Shown: positions 25,409 to 33,974 of the stretch, piece by piece
Position numbering within the stretch: the first letter of the stretch is position 1
Layout of the letters: each line of letters opens with the position of its first letter
NCBI GenBank assembly: GCA_023898785.1
Contig: CP060239.1
Span: 992,001 to 1,056,000 of the forward strand
Origin: Rhodospirillales bacterium
GTDB taxonomy: Bacteria; Pseudomonadota; Alphaproteobacteria; Micavibrionales; Micavibrionaceae
DNA length: 64,000 nucleotides
Direction of reading: 5' to 3'
The notes under the pieces: generated by a model
What the model was told of the DNA's origin: nothing
Databases searched by the model: none
The model's input: the letters and a program-made list of their open reading frames with translations, nothing else
Position numbers and translations under genes: made by a program

Positions 25409-27595
25409 TTAAAATTTATAGACGCCGCGCAACGATGCGCTGTGAAGATCTAAATCACCTTGAATTTCGTAGTCATAATTAGCTTTCAGCTCCCAAAGCT
25501 CTTCAGAAACCGTAACGCCTGCCCCCATATTCACGGTATGTCTCTGAGAATCAAACCCCTCAAGGCTGAGCTGTCCACCTCCGCCTTGCAGCGTTGCAAT
25601 GGTTTCACCGTTATCACCAATAACATCGTAGCTATATCCAGCAGACATTTCAGGTATTACGTAGGTTCCACCGTCTGTCTGGTTTTCCCATTTTGCAGAA
25701 ATTTTAGGGCCCATTTCAAGCGCATGTACAGAATTTTCATTTACAGTCAAATTCAAGCCACCTGCGCCGGTTTCACGATAATTTTCTGTTTCAATATACG
25801 AATATTGCGCCCCAAAACTGGGGGTTAAAATCAACGCATCACGTTTATAGTCTGCCCCAATATCCGAATAAAGCGTGATCTGTTCACTATCATATTGAGC
25901 GTTGGCCGTTGCACCTGTACCGCCAACGTTTTTTCTCGAACTTTGAATGTCATTTGTACCCCAAACCAAGGCACCATTGATAAACAAATTATTGTCAGTA
26001 TTATATGTCCCGTACAAACCAACCTGATAGCTGCTTATGTCAGTTTTGGTTTGGTTTGCATTGCTGGCGCTGACATTTGTCGACGCATATGTACCTGACA
26101 TACCTAGAACAATCTTCTCATGAAGGCCGCCTGTATCATACCCGACAGAGACCCCTGTAGCGTCTACCTCATAGCCATCAATTCCTTCACGTGCGGATTG
26201 CTTGCCCGTTGAACCAAAGACCTGCCCCCAAACACGCCCGCCCACAATTTCGTCACTATCGTCGTAGTCATCACCGGAACTCACGCCCGTAATACGCCCA
26301 CCGTTACGTAGATACAAAAGACGGCGAAGAGCTAAATCAACCGTTTTACCCGTAACAAAGTTCGATGCGAGAGTTGAGCTAGAATCTTGGTGAGGCTGAA
26401 CAGATTCCAGAACCTCATTATACGCTTCTTGCGTTGACGCATTTGCCAGATTGTTTTGCACAATCAGAATATCGGTGTTTTCCGTTGTGGTCAGCTTCTG
26501 CAATAGAAGCGCTGCCATTTTAGAATTATTGGCAGTCGTTGACGACCCTGTCACGCTTTTACGCGCCACAACCAAATCAGCGTCATTGCCGTTTTGTGCA
26601 AGACTGAAATCGTACAGGAAGGAGCTATCAACCAAAACCGGAAGCGTAGTAGCACCCCCATTGCCCTGAATAACTCCGGCCAGAGTTTCCGCTACCAACA
26701 CCTCCGAGCCATTCTCAATATTCAGATTAACCGTTACACCACTCAAATCAACAGGACCACCGCCAGTGAAGGCTAGAACACCGCGTGATGTTGAACCCGT
26801 ATCGCGGTTTAGCCCCAGCGTTACAATGCCCGAATTGGCATTAGCGTCATACGTATTTACCGTCAGTGTTGAACCGGCATCAATCGTAAGAGTTCCATCG
26901 AGATCAAGTGTTTGTGTGACATTAGCAACACCACTCAGGTTTAATTTAGCCCCAGAACCAATAGCTATATTCGCCAAAGGCGTTACCCCGCCTATTGAAC
27001 TCTGTGTGGTGAGCGTTCCACTGTCTATATTTAATGTTACGGAGTTCATCGAACCAGTAAGTGAAAAATTGCCACCGTTAAGATCTGCACCTACATTGAC
27101 ATCATCTCCCGAATGTCCATCTATTTGACCGCGCACAAAAAGCCCGCCATTCAGACTTAGCACCTCACCACCATCGCCTGTCCCAAGATCAATATCGCCC
27201 TGAACTGCACCATTATTGGCGTCACCACCGCTACTATTTGTAATAATATCTGCCGATGCGTTCCACGTGTCTCCATCTCCTATCGATAGACTGTCGATAG
27301 GAGATGTCCTACCAATCGCCGCTCTTTGATCGACTGTTATACCACCACTGTTTGTAGTAATCGTTCCCACATTCAGTGTGCTGCCATCGATAGTTTCATC
27401 AATCTGAACGCTTCCACCAATGGTCAACGTTACCGTATTATCTATAGTCAGAGGAGCGGTTGTGTCTTCATCGAGAGTACAGTCCGCACCTGGAAGAACA
27501 GCTGTACAATCTTCCGCGTAAACAAAATCAGAAGTTGTAAAAAAAACTCCAAAAGAAGAAGCCGCAACCAGCAGACGGACTGTACATTTCATCAT
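25409..27595 (-). CDS. Autotransporter (type V secretion) with short beta-helical passenger
   Basis: This 728-residue protein has a signal peptide (MMKCTVRLLVAASSFGVFF, cleavage near VYA), a passenger of about 400 residues and a C-terminal autotransporter barrel. The passenger is rich in Gly, Asn, Thr and Ser, with short repeating beta-strand steps such as TLTIDAGSTLTVN, as in right-handed beta-helices. Two cysteines sit just after the signal peptide (EDCTAVLPGADC). The barrel covers about residues 445-728, beginning around RVWGQVFGSTG and ending LRGVYKF, with the terminal phenylalanine expected of BamA substrates. No protease triad was recognised, so an adhesin-type passenger is more likely than an enzyme. 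It lies 90 bp from the hydrolase gene upstream and six bases from the coiled-coil gene downstream, in the same direction as the adhesin. A strong hairpin lies inside its early coding region. Confidence 0.9.
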   Translation of the reverse strand: MMKCTVRLLVAASSFGVFFTTSDFVYAEDCTAVLPGADCTLDEDTTAPLTIDNTVTLTIGGSVQIDETIDGSTLNVGTITTNSGGITVDQRAAIGRTSPIDSLSIGDGDTWNASADIITNSSGGDANNGAVQGDIDLGTGDGGEVLSLNGGLFVRGQIDGHSGDDVNVGADLNGGNFSLTGSMNSVTLNIDSGTLTTQSSIGGVTPLANIAIGSGAKLNLSGVANVTQTLDLDGTLTIDAGSTLTVNTYDANANSGIVTLGLNRDTGSTSRGVLAFTGGGPVDLSGVTVNLNIENGSEVLVAETLAGVIQGNGGATTLPVLVDSSFLYDFSLAQNGNDADLVVARKSVTGSSTTANNSKMAALLLQKLTTTENTDILIVQNNLANASTQEAYNEVLESVQPHQDSSSTLASNFVTGKTVDLALRRLLYLRNGGRITGVSSGDDYDDSDEIVGGRVWGQVFGSTGKQSAREGIDGYEVDATGVSVGYDTGGLHEKIVLGMSGTYASTNVSASNANQTKTDISSYQVGLYGTYNTDNNLFINGALVWGTNDIQSSRKNVGGTGATANAQYDSEQITLYSDIGADYKRDALILTPSFGAQYSYIETENYRETGAGGLNLTVNENSVHALEMGPKISAKWENQTDGGTYVIPEMSAGYSYDVIGDNGETIATLQGGGGQLSLEGFDSQRHTVNMGAGVTVSEELWELKANYDYEIQGDLDLHSASLRGVYKF
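27274..27306. repeat. Perfect 13-bp inverted repeat inside the autotransporter gene
   Basis: CATCTCCTATCGA at 27274-27286 is followed by a seven-base loop and by its exact reverse complement at 27294-27306. It lies about 290-320 bases into the autotransporter coding sequence, around residues 97-107. A stem of this length in coding DNA is unusual and could slow transcription or translation. There is no U-tract, so it is not a standard terminator. Confidence 0.8.
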
Positions 27596-27685
27596 GTTAA
27601 GGTCATGTTAAATTTACTATGCGCCGCAGAAACGCGACATTTAGAAAAAAGGGAATGCAAATACTAAGCTCACTTGCTGTAGATG

Positions 27686-28585
27686 TTATCGATTCGCAAG
27701 GTTATTGTCAACGATGGAAGGCTTTTCGTGCGGCCCTATGCACAGTGCAAACGGAATGTCCAGCAATACATTCCAGACTTCTGACCAACCGCGGCCATGT
27801 GTCACGTGCGGAACAGTCTGTATCTTTATGCAATTTTTGTTATGCAAATTGTGCAGGTAACTTTCAGCAATGGACAACGGGACAACGGTATCGTTTTGTC
27901 CACTAAAGTGAATTTGCGGGATATGTGCAATTCTAGAAGCTACATCAACGGGATTAAGAGACCCGTCAAGCGGGGTTACATCATGGTGCTTAGTGAAGGC
28001 TGCATGGTCAAGATTGCCAGCAACAGTTCGGATCGATTTAACATCATCGCGTAAAGCAGCGATGAGAACTGCCACAGCACCACCGCCCGAAAACCCTATT
28101 AACTCTATATCACGGGCACCATTTTGTTCTTTGAGCTTAGAAACAGCCTCATTCATAGAGCGGATAATGACTGGAGAAAACCGTTCAGTCGTCCAGTTTT
28201 TTACACTGCAGGCACTTAAAAGGTCTTGCTGAGAATAATGACAAGGGCGTGCTAAATAGGCTTTATTTGTATAATTATCGACGATCATCAATTTTAAAAC
28301 GACAGGATCGCGTGGGGTAGGGTCTTTTGAGGGCTTGCTTCGTGAGCGATATGCCAGCCCGTCACCTTCGATATAAATTCGTAAAGGCTGTTTATTATCT
28401 TTGAAAGAATGATATGCAGTAATAGCAAAATTTTGCGTTTGTACAACGTCTTTTTGCAATCCGTTACGCTTTGCCAGATCTTCTGCCAAAATATAATATT
28501 TCTGAGAAGCAGTGCCACACCCGGTAACCTGTAAGCAAATTATAAAAAGCAGAACTCTGAATGAATAACGACACTGAATAACCAT
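27686..28585 (-). CDS. Alpha/beta-hydrolase lipoprotein
   Basis: This is a 299-residue predicted outer-membrane or periplasmic lipoprotein. The N-terminus has a hydrophobic segment ending in the lipobox VTGC, with the lipidated Cys at about residue 23. The catalytic fold shows a nucleophile elbow GFSGGG (a GxSxG motif, near residue 168), a likely acid in FSGQNDTVVP, and a likely histidine in HVTHGRGW. The motifs fit a serine hydrolase or esterase; the substrate cannot be told. It is the first gene of the minus-strand block that leads to the adhesin and its exporter, so it could process a surface polymer or lipid. That role is a guess. The 90-bp gap before the autotransporter leaves room for a separate promoter. 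Confidence 0.82.
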   Translation of the reverse strand: MVIQCRYSFRVLLFIICLQVTGCGTASQKYYILAEDLAKRNGLQKDVVQTQNFAITAYHSFKDNKQPLRIYIEGDGLAYRSRSKPSKDPTPRDPVVLKLMIVDNYTNKAYLARPCHYSQQDLLSACSVKNWTTERFSPVIIRSMNEAVSKLKEQNGARDIELIGFSGGGAVAVLIAALRDDVKSIRTVAGNLDHAAFTKHHDVTPLDGSLNPVDVASRIAHIPQIHFSGQNDTVVPLSIAESYLHNLHNKNCIKIQTVPHVTHGRGWSEVWNVLLDIPFALCIGPHEKPSIVDNNLANR

Positions 28586-28908
28586 TGTTTTTGCAGGCCT
28601 TTGAAATAAAAAATGGGGCTAAAGCATTTAAAGGAAATTAACGCACAATCTATTCAGCGGCTTCAAAAACCTCCGGTTCTTTATAGCTCTTCTCTATACT
28701 CAGGTTCGCGACTAAAAATTCAAGCATTAGATTCCTGTTCGTTTCTTTCCCACCAACATGATAGAAACAATCTCTGGTTAAATATTATATTTTATAATCA
28801 GAGCATTTTGATATGCGTATTTTCTCTATAATCGTTGCTGTGCCATGCTGAAAGTATAAAATCAGATGATGCTTTTTCCAGCGCGTTAAACAGCTCCTTC
28901 CACAGAAC
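28586..28908. other. Intergenic region between methyltransferase and hydrolase genes
   Basis: These 323 bp are AT-rich and hold no convincing gene. A 25-codon minus-strand frame (28650-28727) begins with ATG six bases after AGGA and encodes a peptide with a Y-x-x-P step. It is too short to call as a gene. A 72-codon plus-strand frame (28613-28831) has no ribosome site or recognisable product and is probably chance. I see no clear terminator for the methyltransferase gene. Confidence 0.5.
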
Positions 28909-30114
28909 TTACCCTTCCTTAAGCACAACATTCCCTCGACTGCCCAGCACCCGGTAGATTTCAAGCCAGATCTTGTTAAAATCTTCTGCACTCATGTTGT
29001 GCTGGTCTGAGCAGATTTGGTAAATATCATTCAGGCTAGTTTCCCCGTCCATTTGTGAAGCTATTTTAAGGTGCTCCAGTTCTAAACGCTCCATGACCGG
29101 TTGGGCGAAGGCCACACCGCCAGAGAATTCCTGCTGCCTTAAACGCCGTCCTGGACCGATCAAGACGGGGATCAAGCTCAAATCACTGGGATCAGGCATT
29201 TGCGGCTTGTTGTTCTCTTTTTTCGTTGCAAAAAACATATGGCGGGCCATCGTGCCAGAGAGAATTTCGGCAAAGGCCATGCGCTGTTCTTCCGGCAAGT
29301 CTCGCACCCGATCGCGCAGCGGCCCTTCCGAAATCATCAGCAAAGGATCGTAGTGCGCCTTGGGCAAAAAGGATAACAGCCTTAATGATGAGGCTGCGAG
29401 CATTTCAAAGATTTGCGGTACAGTATAAGCGCGGTCTTGAGGATGGAGATAACGATCAACCAGCTCCGCATCCGGTATATTGAGCGGGAAGACATTGCGC
29501 AGAGGGTTTTGTTCCGGCACGGCGGCTAAAATTTCGTTTACGATAGGAATGCGCTTGTCCAGCGCTTCGGTTTCTTCTGTGACCATGCCTGCCAAATTCT
29601 GAATATCGTAGACAATTCTTCGACCCAACTCGCCATAGAGCATAATGCTCATGACCCCATGGTCTTTGAGAACTGAGCACAGCGCTTTTGCACCCTCGTT
29701 CGGTTCTTTGAGATGGTGGAGAACACCTGAGCAATTGATGTAGTCGAACGTGCCGTGCTCCCCTTTGGGCAAATCGAGTAAGGAGCCTTGCACCACTTTA
29801 ACGTTCTTATATCCCTGATGATCGAGGCGTTGTTGGGTTATGTTGTTGGAGACTTCAGAAAGATCAAGGTGAATGATCTGCGCATCCGGGTTCACGCTTG
29901 ATAATTGCATGGCTAGATGCAGCGTCGCATCACCAGTTCCGCCGCCTGCCACCAATACGCGGCAATCTTTTTGGCGACACCATGCTTGACCGCTAAAGCC
30001 ATAATGACCGATCAGCACCAAATCATTCATAAAGGTGATAATCGGCGCATCACTTTTTGGATCTCTATACGGGTAAGGATAGGCTTCGTATTGTTTTTGT
30101 AAATCTGCGGACAT
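28909..30114 (-). CDS. Class I SAM-dependent methyltransferase with C-terminal winged-helix-like tail
   Basis: This is a 401-residue cytoplasmic enzyme. The N-terminus YEAYPYPYRDP is typical of a family of bacterial methyltransferases of unknown substrate. Motif I, VLVAGGGTGDATLHLA (about residues 49-64), binds S-adenosylmethionine, and the acidic residue ending the second strand is in IIHLDLSE. FDYINCSGVLHHL is the motif IV-like segment. After about residue 330 the protein continues into a small helical domain (HLKIASQMDGETSLNDIY and onward) that resembles the PqqD-like or winged-helix tails found on some peptide- and protein-modifying enzymes. This is weak evidence for a peptide or protein substrate. 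It is divergent from the 43-codon frame at 30202. The start is supported by the position of the conserved N-terminal motif. Confidence 0.82.
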   Translation of the reverse strand: MSADLQKQYEAYPYPYRDPKSDAPIITFMNDLVLIGHYGFSGQAWCRQKDCRVLVAGGGTGDATLHLAMQLSSVNPDAQIIHLDLSEVSNNITQQRLDHQGYKNVKVVQGSLLDLPKGEHGTFDYINCSGVLHHLKEPNEGAKALCSVLKDHGVMSIMLYGELGRRIVYDIQNLAGMVTEETEALDKRIPIVNEILAAVPEQNPLRNVFPLNIPDAELVDRYLHPQDRAYTVPQIFEMLAASSLRLLSFLPKAHYDPLLMISEGPLRDRVRDLPEEQRMAFAEILSGTMARHMFFATKKENNKPQMPDPSDLSLIPVLIGPGRRLRQQEFSGGVAFAQPVMERLELEHLKIASQMDGETSLNDIYQICSDQHNMSAEDFNKIWLEIYRVLGSRGNVVLKEG

Positions 30115-30201
30115 TGCCTGGTAAGTTATGTGGTTAAAATATCGGCATAACGATACCCCGACATCTGTCTAACTTGTGTTGACGGGGCACAGGAGAAAAT
30201 A

Positions 30202-30333
30202 ATGTTGATTCTGAAGGGAGAATTTTTAAACTCCTTTTTTGAAGAATTAGCCGATTGGGATCGCCAACTCAAGCCTTTAAAAGAAGAGATTTCTAAAAAC
30301 TATGAGGAGCCATGTCTAGGAGTGGTTTCCTGA
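30202..30333 (+). CDS. Small ORF, 43 residues, unknown
   Basis: The ATG at 30202 is preceded by a clean AGGAG (30191-30195) at normal spacing, and the frame closes with TGA at 30333. The peptide starts MLILKGEFLNSFFEEL and ends EEPCLGVVS. It is acidic and likely helical, with a single cysteine near the C-terminus. It lies in the 348-bp gap between the divergent methyltransferase and the RTX protease. It resembles no family I can name. It could be a real small protein, a peptide precursor for the neighbouring methyltransferase, or chance. The ribosome site is the main argument for it. Confidence 0.45.
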   Translation: MLILKGEFLNSFFEELADWDRQLKPLKEEISKNYEEPCLGVVS

Positions 30334-30462
30334 AATATATATAAGAACGAGACAAAGGGCGGATAGATTGTATTTTATGTAATATTAAGCAGCATGCAAC
30401 TTTCTTGTTATATTCTGTTATGAGGGCTGGGAATTTATAAAAAAATCAAAGGGTATCAGACG

Positions 30463-33222
30463 GTGTTGGAAACTTCAGATTTTTCCATGGATTCAAATAC
30501 AGTTATTGGATGCGGGTGTGCGGCTTGTCAAAGCGGGCAACCGGATTTAGTGAACTATACGCAAGATGATCCCTTGTATCAGACAAACGGAAATCCGCCG
30601 ATTTACGCACCGAGTGGTCCGTCTGATCCCAATACTTTTGCTAATTATTTGACGCACGGTTTCTGGCAGGACACTGGCAGCAGTGAGCGTTCGTGGACGC
30701 AGGACAATATTACCTTCAGCCTGTCGAATGAATTTAGTGCCGATCAAAAGGCCGGCATACGGATGGCCTTTGATCTTTGGGCTGATGTTGCCGATATCGA
30801 ATTCACAGAAGTCGCCAGCGGTGCAAATATGACTGTACTGGAAGGTGACGATGGCGGGGCTTGGTCAAGCTCTACAACCTCGGGCACAACAATTGTCAGC
30901 AACACCATTTCGATCGATACCAACCCGTCATACTGGACAAATTTCAATGATCTTGGCGATTATGCATTGATGACGGCTATTCATGAGATCGGTCATTCTC
31001 TAGGGCTTGGTCACACTGGAAATTACAACGGTAGTGCTGATTATGCGACTGACGCACAATGGACTGATGATACGCATCAGATGACCGTGATGTCATATTT
31101 CAATGATCAGAATGTCGGCAGCGATCACTGGAATTCTTCTGGTATTTGGCAGTATTCGGCGACACCAATGTTAATCGATATCCTGGCCATCCAAAATATC
31201 TATGGCGCTGATTATACAACGCGCAGCGGTGATACAACCTATGGTTTTAATTCCAATGCCGGACGGGATCAGTTTGACTTTACAGTTTCAGATGTCCCCG
31301 TGGCAATCTGGGATGGCGGTGGAATTGATACGATCGATCTGTCCGGTTTTTCACGAGCACAAACGCTGTACTTAACTGAAGGCGATTTCAGTTCTGTCGG
31401 TCAAAGCATGGATAACAACCTCGTTATTGCCTATGGCACCGTGATTGAGAACGCAATCGGTGGCAGCGGGGACGATATAATTTATGGTAATGCGGCAGAT
31501 AACTATATCCGCGGTGGCCTTGGTAACGATACGGTTCACATCAGCCTCGGCAATGACACACTTGATGGAGAGTCTGGCAATGATAGTGTGGTGTATAACT
31601 ATTCAGTCAGTGAATTGGCATTCAATTTCATCGACAATATGACCGTGGCAATCACACATGTGGTGCAGGCTTTCACAGACTTTATATCAAATTTCGAAAA
31701 TTTCATTTTCTCAGATGGTTCTTACACGCGCGCGGAACTTGAAAGCACTTTTGCAGCTGAAGAGTTTGTGACAAGTTTTGAATGGTCGGGTGGTAAATAC
31801 TTCCACAACACGACGGCAGCTGAAACAACAACGCTGAATGCCTCTGATATGGGGTATAGCGGAGCGTCCGGAAGCACAAATCTGGCAACGATGGATCGCA
31901 GCGGAAATGAATTAACAGTAACATTGTTAAGCAGTAGTGCGCCGAATGTCATGAAGATTGTCGGCGCACAGAGCAGTGATATTATAACCGTTAACGGCAC
32001 GCATAGTGACGTCACGCTCAGAATTTACGGCGGTGATGGCGCGGATGTAATTACTGTGGCTTCAGGCGTAAACGGCAGTGATCGGATTTATGGAGAAGAC
32101 GGCGACGACACGGTAAATGGCGGCAGCGGTGCGGATTATATATGGGGCGGTGCGGGAAGCGATACGCTCAACGGCGATTCCGGGATAGACAAACTTTACG
32201 GTGGCAATGACAATGATACGCTTAATGGTGGTGACGATCGTGACTTTCTATACGGAGATGCTGGTAATGATACGCTGAATGGCGACGGTGGCAATGATGT
32301 CATGCGCGGCGGAATTGGTAATGATACGCTGAATGGCGGTGAAGGATATGATCGTCTTTATGGAGAAGATGGCGATGACATCATAGCGGGTGAAGGCGGA
32401 AATGACAGAGCCTATGGCGGCGCTGGTGATGACATATTAAGTGGTGGCCTGGGACAGGACTTTCTGTATGGTGAAGCGGACAATGATACGCTTTATGGCG
32501 GCGATCAGGCTGACTATCTTTATGGAGGGTCCGGTATCGACGAACTGAACGGAGATGATGGAAACGACCGCCTATATGGCGGCGATGACGGGGATACGCT
32601 CAACGGAGGCGCCGGAGGTGACTTCCTTTACGGTGAAAACGGCAATGATACGCTGAATGGCGGCAACGGTTCTGATACGCTACAGGCCGGAGCCGGGGAT
32701 GATATTCTGAACGGTGATGCACATAACGATAGTATGTACGGCGGCACCGGCAATGATACTCTCAATGGTGGAAGCCATGATGATCTGCTCAACGGGGAAG
32801 AAGATGACGACCGTCTAAACGGCGGTGACGGCAGCGATAGTCTCTATGGTGGAACCGGTATGGATACGCTGGTTGGCGATGCCGGCATTGACTTCCTCTA
32901 TGGCGGTGTTGATGCGAGTGTCGATGTGTTTGGCTTTAGCGCTGCAGAAGACAGCCAGGACCGTATTTATAATTTCACGCTTGGCATCGATCAGATTAAC
33001 ATTACGGATTTGTTGAGCGGGTATTCACACGGGTCATCTGATATTGATGATTTTGTGCTGATTGTTCATACAGGCTCACGCTTTGATATACAAGTAGACC
33101 GCGACGGCGGTGGCGATAGTTACGTGCAGACGGCACGCGTTTTCACTGATATTGCCGATAGCCTTACAGCGCAGGACTTACTGGACAGCGGCGCATTGAT
33201 TGCCAATAGCACTCTGGCATAA
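30463..33222 (+). CDS. Serralysin-type metalloprotease (M10B) with RTX repeats
   Basis: This is a 919-residue secreted zinc protease. The zinc site HEIGHSLGLGH lies at about residues 173-183 and the Met-turn MSYF at about 209. Both are hallmarks of the serralysin branch of metzincins. RTX nonapeptides (GGxGxDxLxG) follow in two blocks, about residues 330-365 and 540-825. They are separated by a non-repeat domain (about 370-530). The C-terminus has the usual DVFGFS...DRIYNFTLGIDQI segment and a final non-repeat secretion signal. There is no N-terminal signal peptide, as expected for type I export. An unusual cluster CGCAAC sits at about residues 17-22. Translation is assigned to GTG 30463 because AAAGGG lies nine bases upstream; ATG 30487 is an alternative. 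No dedicated exporter adjoins the gene. Confidence 0.93.
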   Translation: MLETSDFSMDSNTVIGCGCAACQSGQPDLVNYTQDDPLYQTNGNPPIYAPSGPSDPNTFANYLTHGFWQDTGSSERSWTQDNITFSLSNEFSADQKAGIRMAFDLWADVADIEFTEVASGANMTVLEGDDGGAWSSSTTSGTTIVSNTISIDTNPSYWTNFNDLGDYALMTAIHEIGHSLGLGHTGNYNGSADYATDAQWTDDTHQMTVMSYFNDQNVGSDHWNSSGIWQYSATPMLIDILAIQNIYGADYTTRSGDTTYGFNSNAGRDQFDFTVSDVPVAIWDGGGIDTIDLSGFSRAQTLYLTEGDFSSVGQSMDNNLVIAYGTVIENAIGGSGDDIIYGNAADNYIRGGLGNDTVHISLGNDTLDGESGNDSVVYNYSVSELAFNFIDNMTVAITHVVQAFTDFISNFENFIFSDGSYTRAELESTFAAEEFVTSFEWSGGKYFHNTTAAETTTLNASDMGYSGASGSTNLATMDRSGNELTVTLLSSSAPNVMKIVGAQSSDIITVNGTHSDVTLRIYGGDGADVITVASGVNGSDRIYGEDGDDTVNGGSGADYIWGGAGSDTLNGDSGIDKLYGGNDNDTLNGGDDRDFLYGDAGNDTLNGDGGNDVMRGGIGNDTLNGGEGYDRLYGEDGDDIIAGEGGNDRAYGGAGDDILSGGLGQDFLYGEADNDTLYGGDQADYLYGGSGIDELNGDDGNDRLYGGDDGDTLNGGAGGDFLYGENGNDTLNGGNGSDTLQAGAGDDILNGDAHNDSMYGGTGNDTLNGGSHDDLLNGEEDDDRLNGGDGSDSLYGGTGMDTLVGDAGIDFLYGGVDASVDVFGFSAAEDSQDRIYNFTLGIDQINITDLLSGYSHGSSDIDDFVLIVHTGSRFDIQVDRDGGGDSYVQTARVFTDIADSLTAQDLLDSGALIANSTLA

Positions 33223-33224
33223 AG

Positions 33225-33974
33225 CTATTTTCTAAAAAAATTATATCTGAATTCAGGCCAGTTAATATCGGGTACGCAGTTATAGGGCGGATAGAAATAG
33301 CCGTGGCGTGAATAGAGGCCATAAACGAACGTATAAGGACCTTCCATCAACCAGTAAATTTTTCCTTCGTTGGATGTATGCCAGATATCAGAATTTCCAT
33401 TTTTTACTTGCGTATACCAACGTTCAAGGCTGACAGGTTGCATTTCTTTATCAAGACCCAGCCACTGTTCGTTGGTATCCACCATCATCCAGCCACGCCG
33501 GGTTTTAACTTCGACAATAGAATGCGAGTGCACAAGGTCCTTATCATTTGAAAGCAGTGATTTGATCGCTGAACCAGTCTTTGCCGTGCTGTATAAACTG
33601 GCCACCCGGGTTTCAAATCCGGCCAGACGAAGCATTTTGTCAATGACCCGACTACGATCACTGCATTGAGCATAGCCAAGCTCAAACAGATCTTTGGGTT
33701 CACGCGGGCGATTATCGGGCACCTGTTTCTGGAGAGGAGTCGTATTCAAAACGGCGGATTGAATAGCCCGAATATCTTCCAGTTCTTCTTCAAACGTTGT
33801 GTTGTGTTTGATGTCCTGCCAATCATAGTTTTGCGCTGAAATGATTTTGTGAATGTAGCGTTCATCATCTTTTGTTATAGTTTTGGAAACATTGTGCATA
33901 GAGGCAGTTATAATCAATGCGCAAATCCCTGTAACACCTATCGATAATAAAAATATCCTGGTCGGTTTTTTCAT
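33225..33974 (-). CDS. Membrane-anchored transglutaminase-like cysteine protein
   Basis: This 249-residue protein has one N-terminal membrane helix (about residues 6-26, FLLSIGVTGICALIITA) and a periplasmic domain. The segment YAQCSDRSRVIDKMLRLAGF around Cys104, the HSHSIVEV segment (His149/His151) and MMVDTNEQW with Asp166 match the Cys-His-Asp order of transglutaminase-like enzymes. Such proteins occur in polysaccharide loci, but their reaction there is generally unknown. The gene converges on the protease gene with two bases between stop codons. It diverges from the O-antigen polymerase gene with overlapping start codons (the shared CATG at 33972-33975). Neither gene of this pair therefore has its own upstream spacer. 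Confidence 0.8.
   Translation of the reverse strand: MKKPTRIFLLSIGVTGICALIITASMHNVSKTITKDDERYIHKIISAQNYDWQDIKHNTTFEEELEDIRAIQSAVLNTTPLQKQVPDNRPREPKDLFELGYAQCSDRSRVIDKMLRLAGFETRVASLYSTAKTGSAIKSLLSNDKDLVHSHSIVEVKTRRGWMMVDTNEQWLGLDKEMQPVSLERWYTQVKNGNSDIWHTSNEGKIYWLMEGPYTFVYGLYSRHGYFYPPYNCVPDINWPEFRYNFFRK

Noticed and set aside
28613..28831. Plus-strand frame of 72 codons in the intergenic region
   Set aside because: No ribosome site, no recognisable product and AT-rich chance composition.
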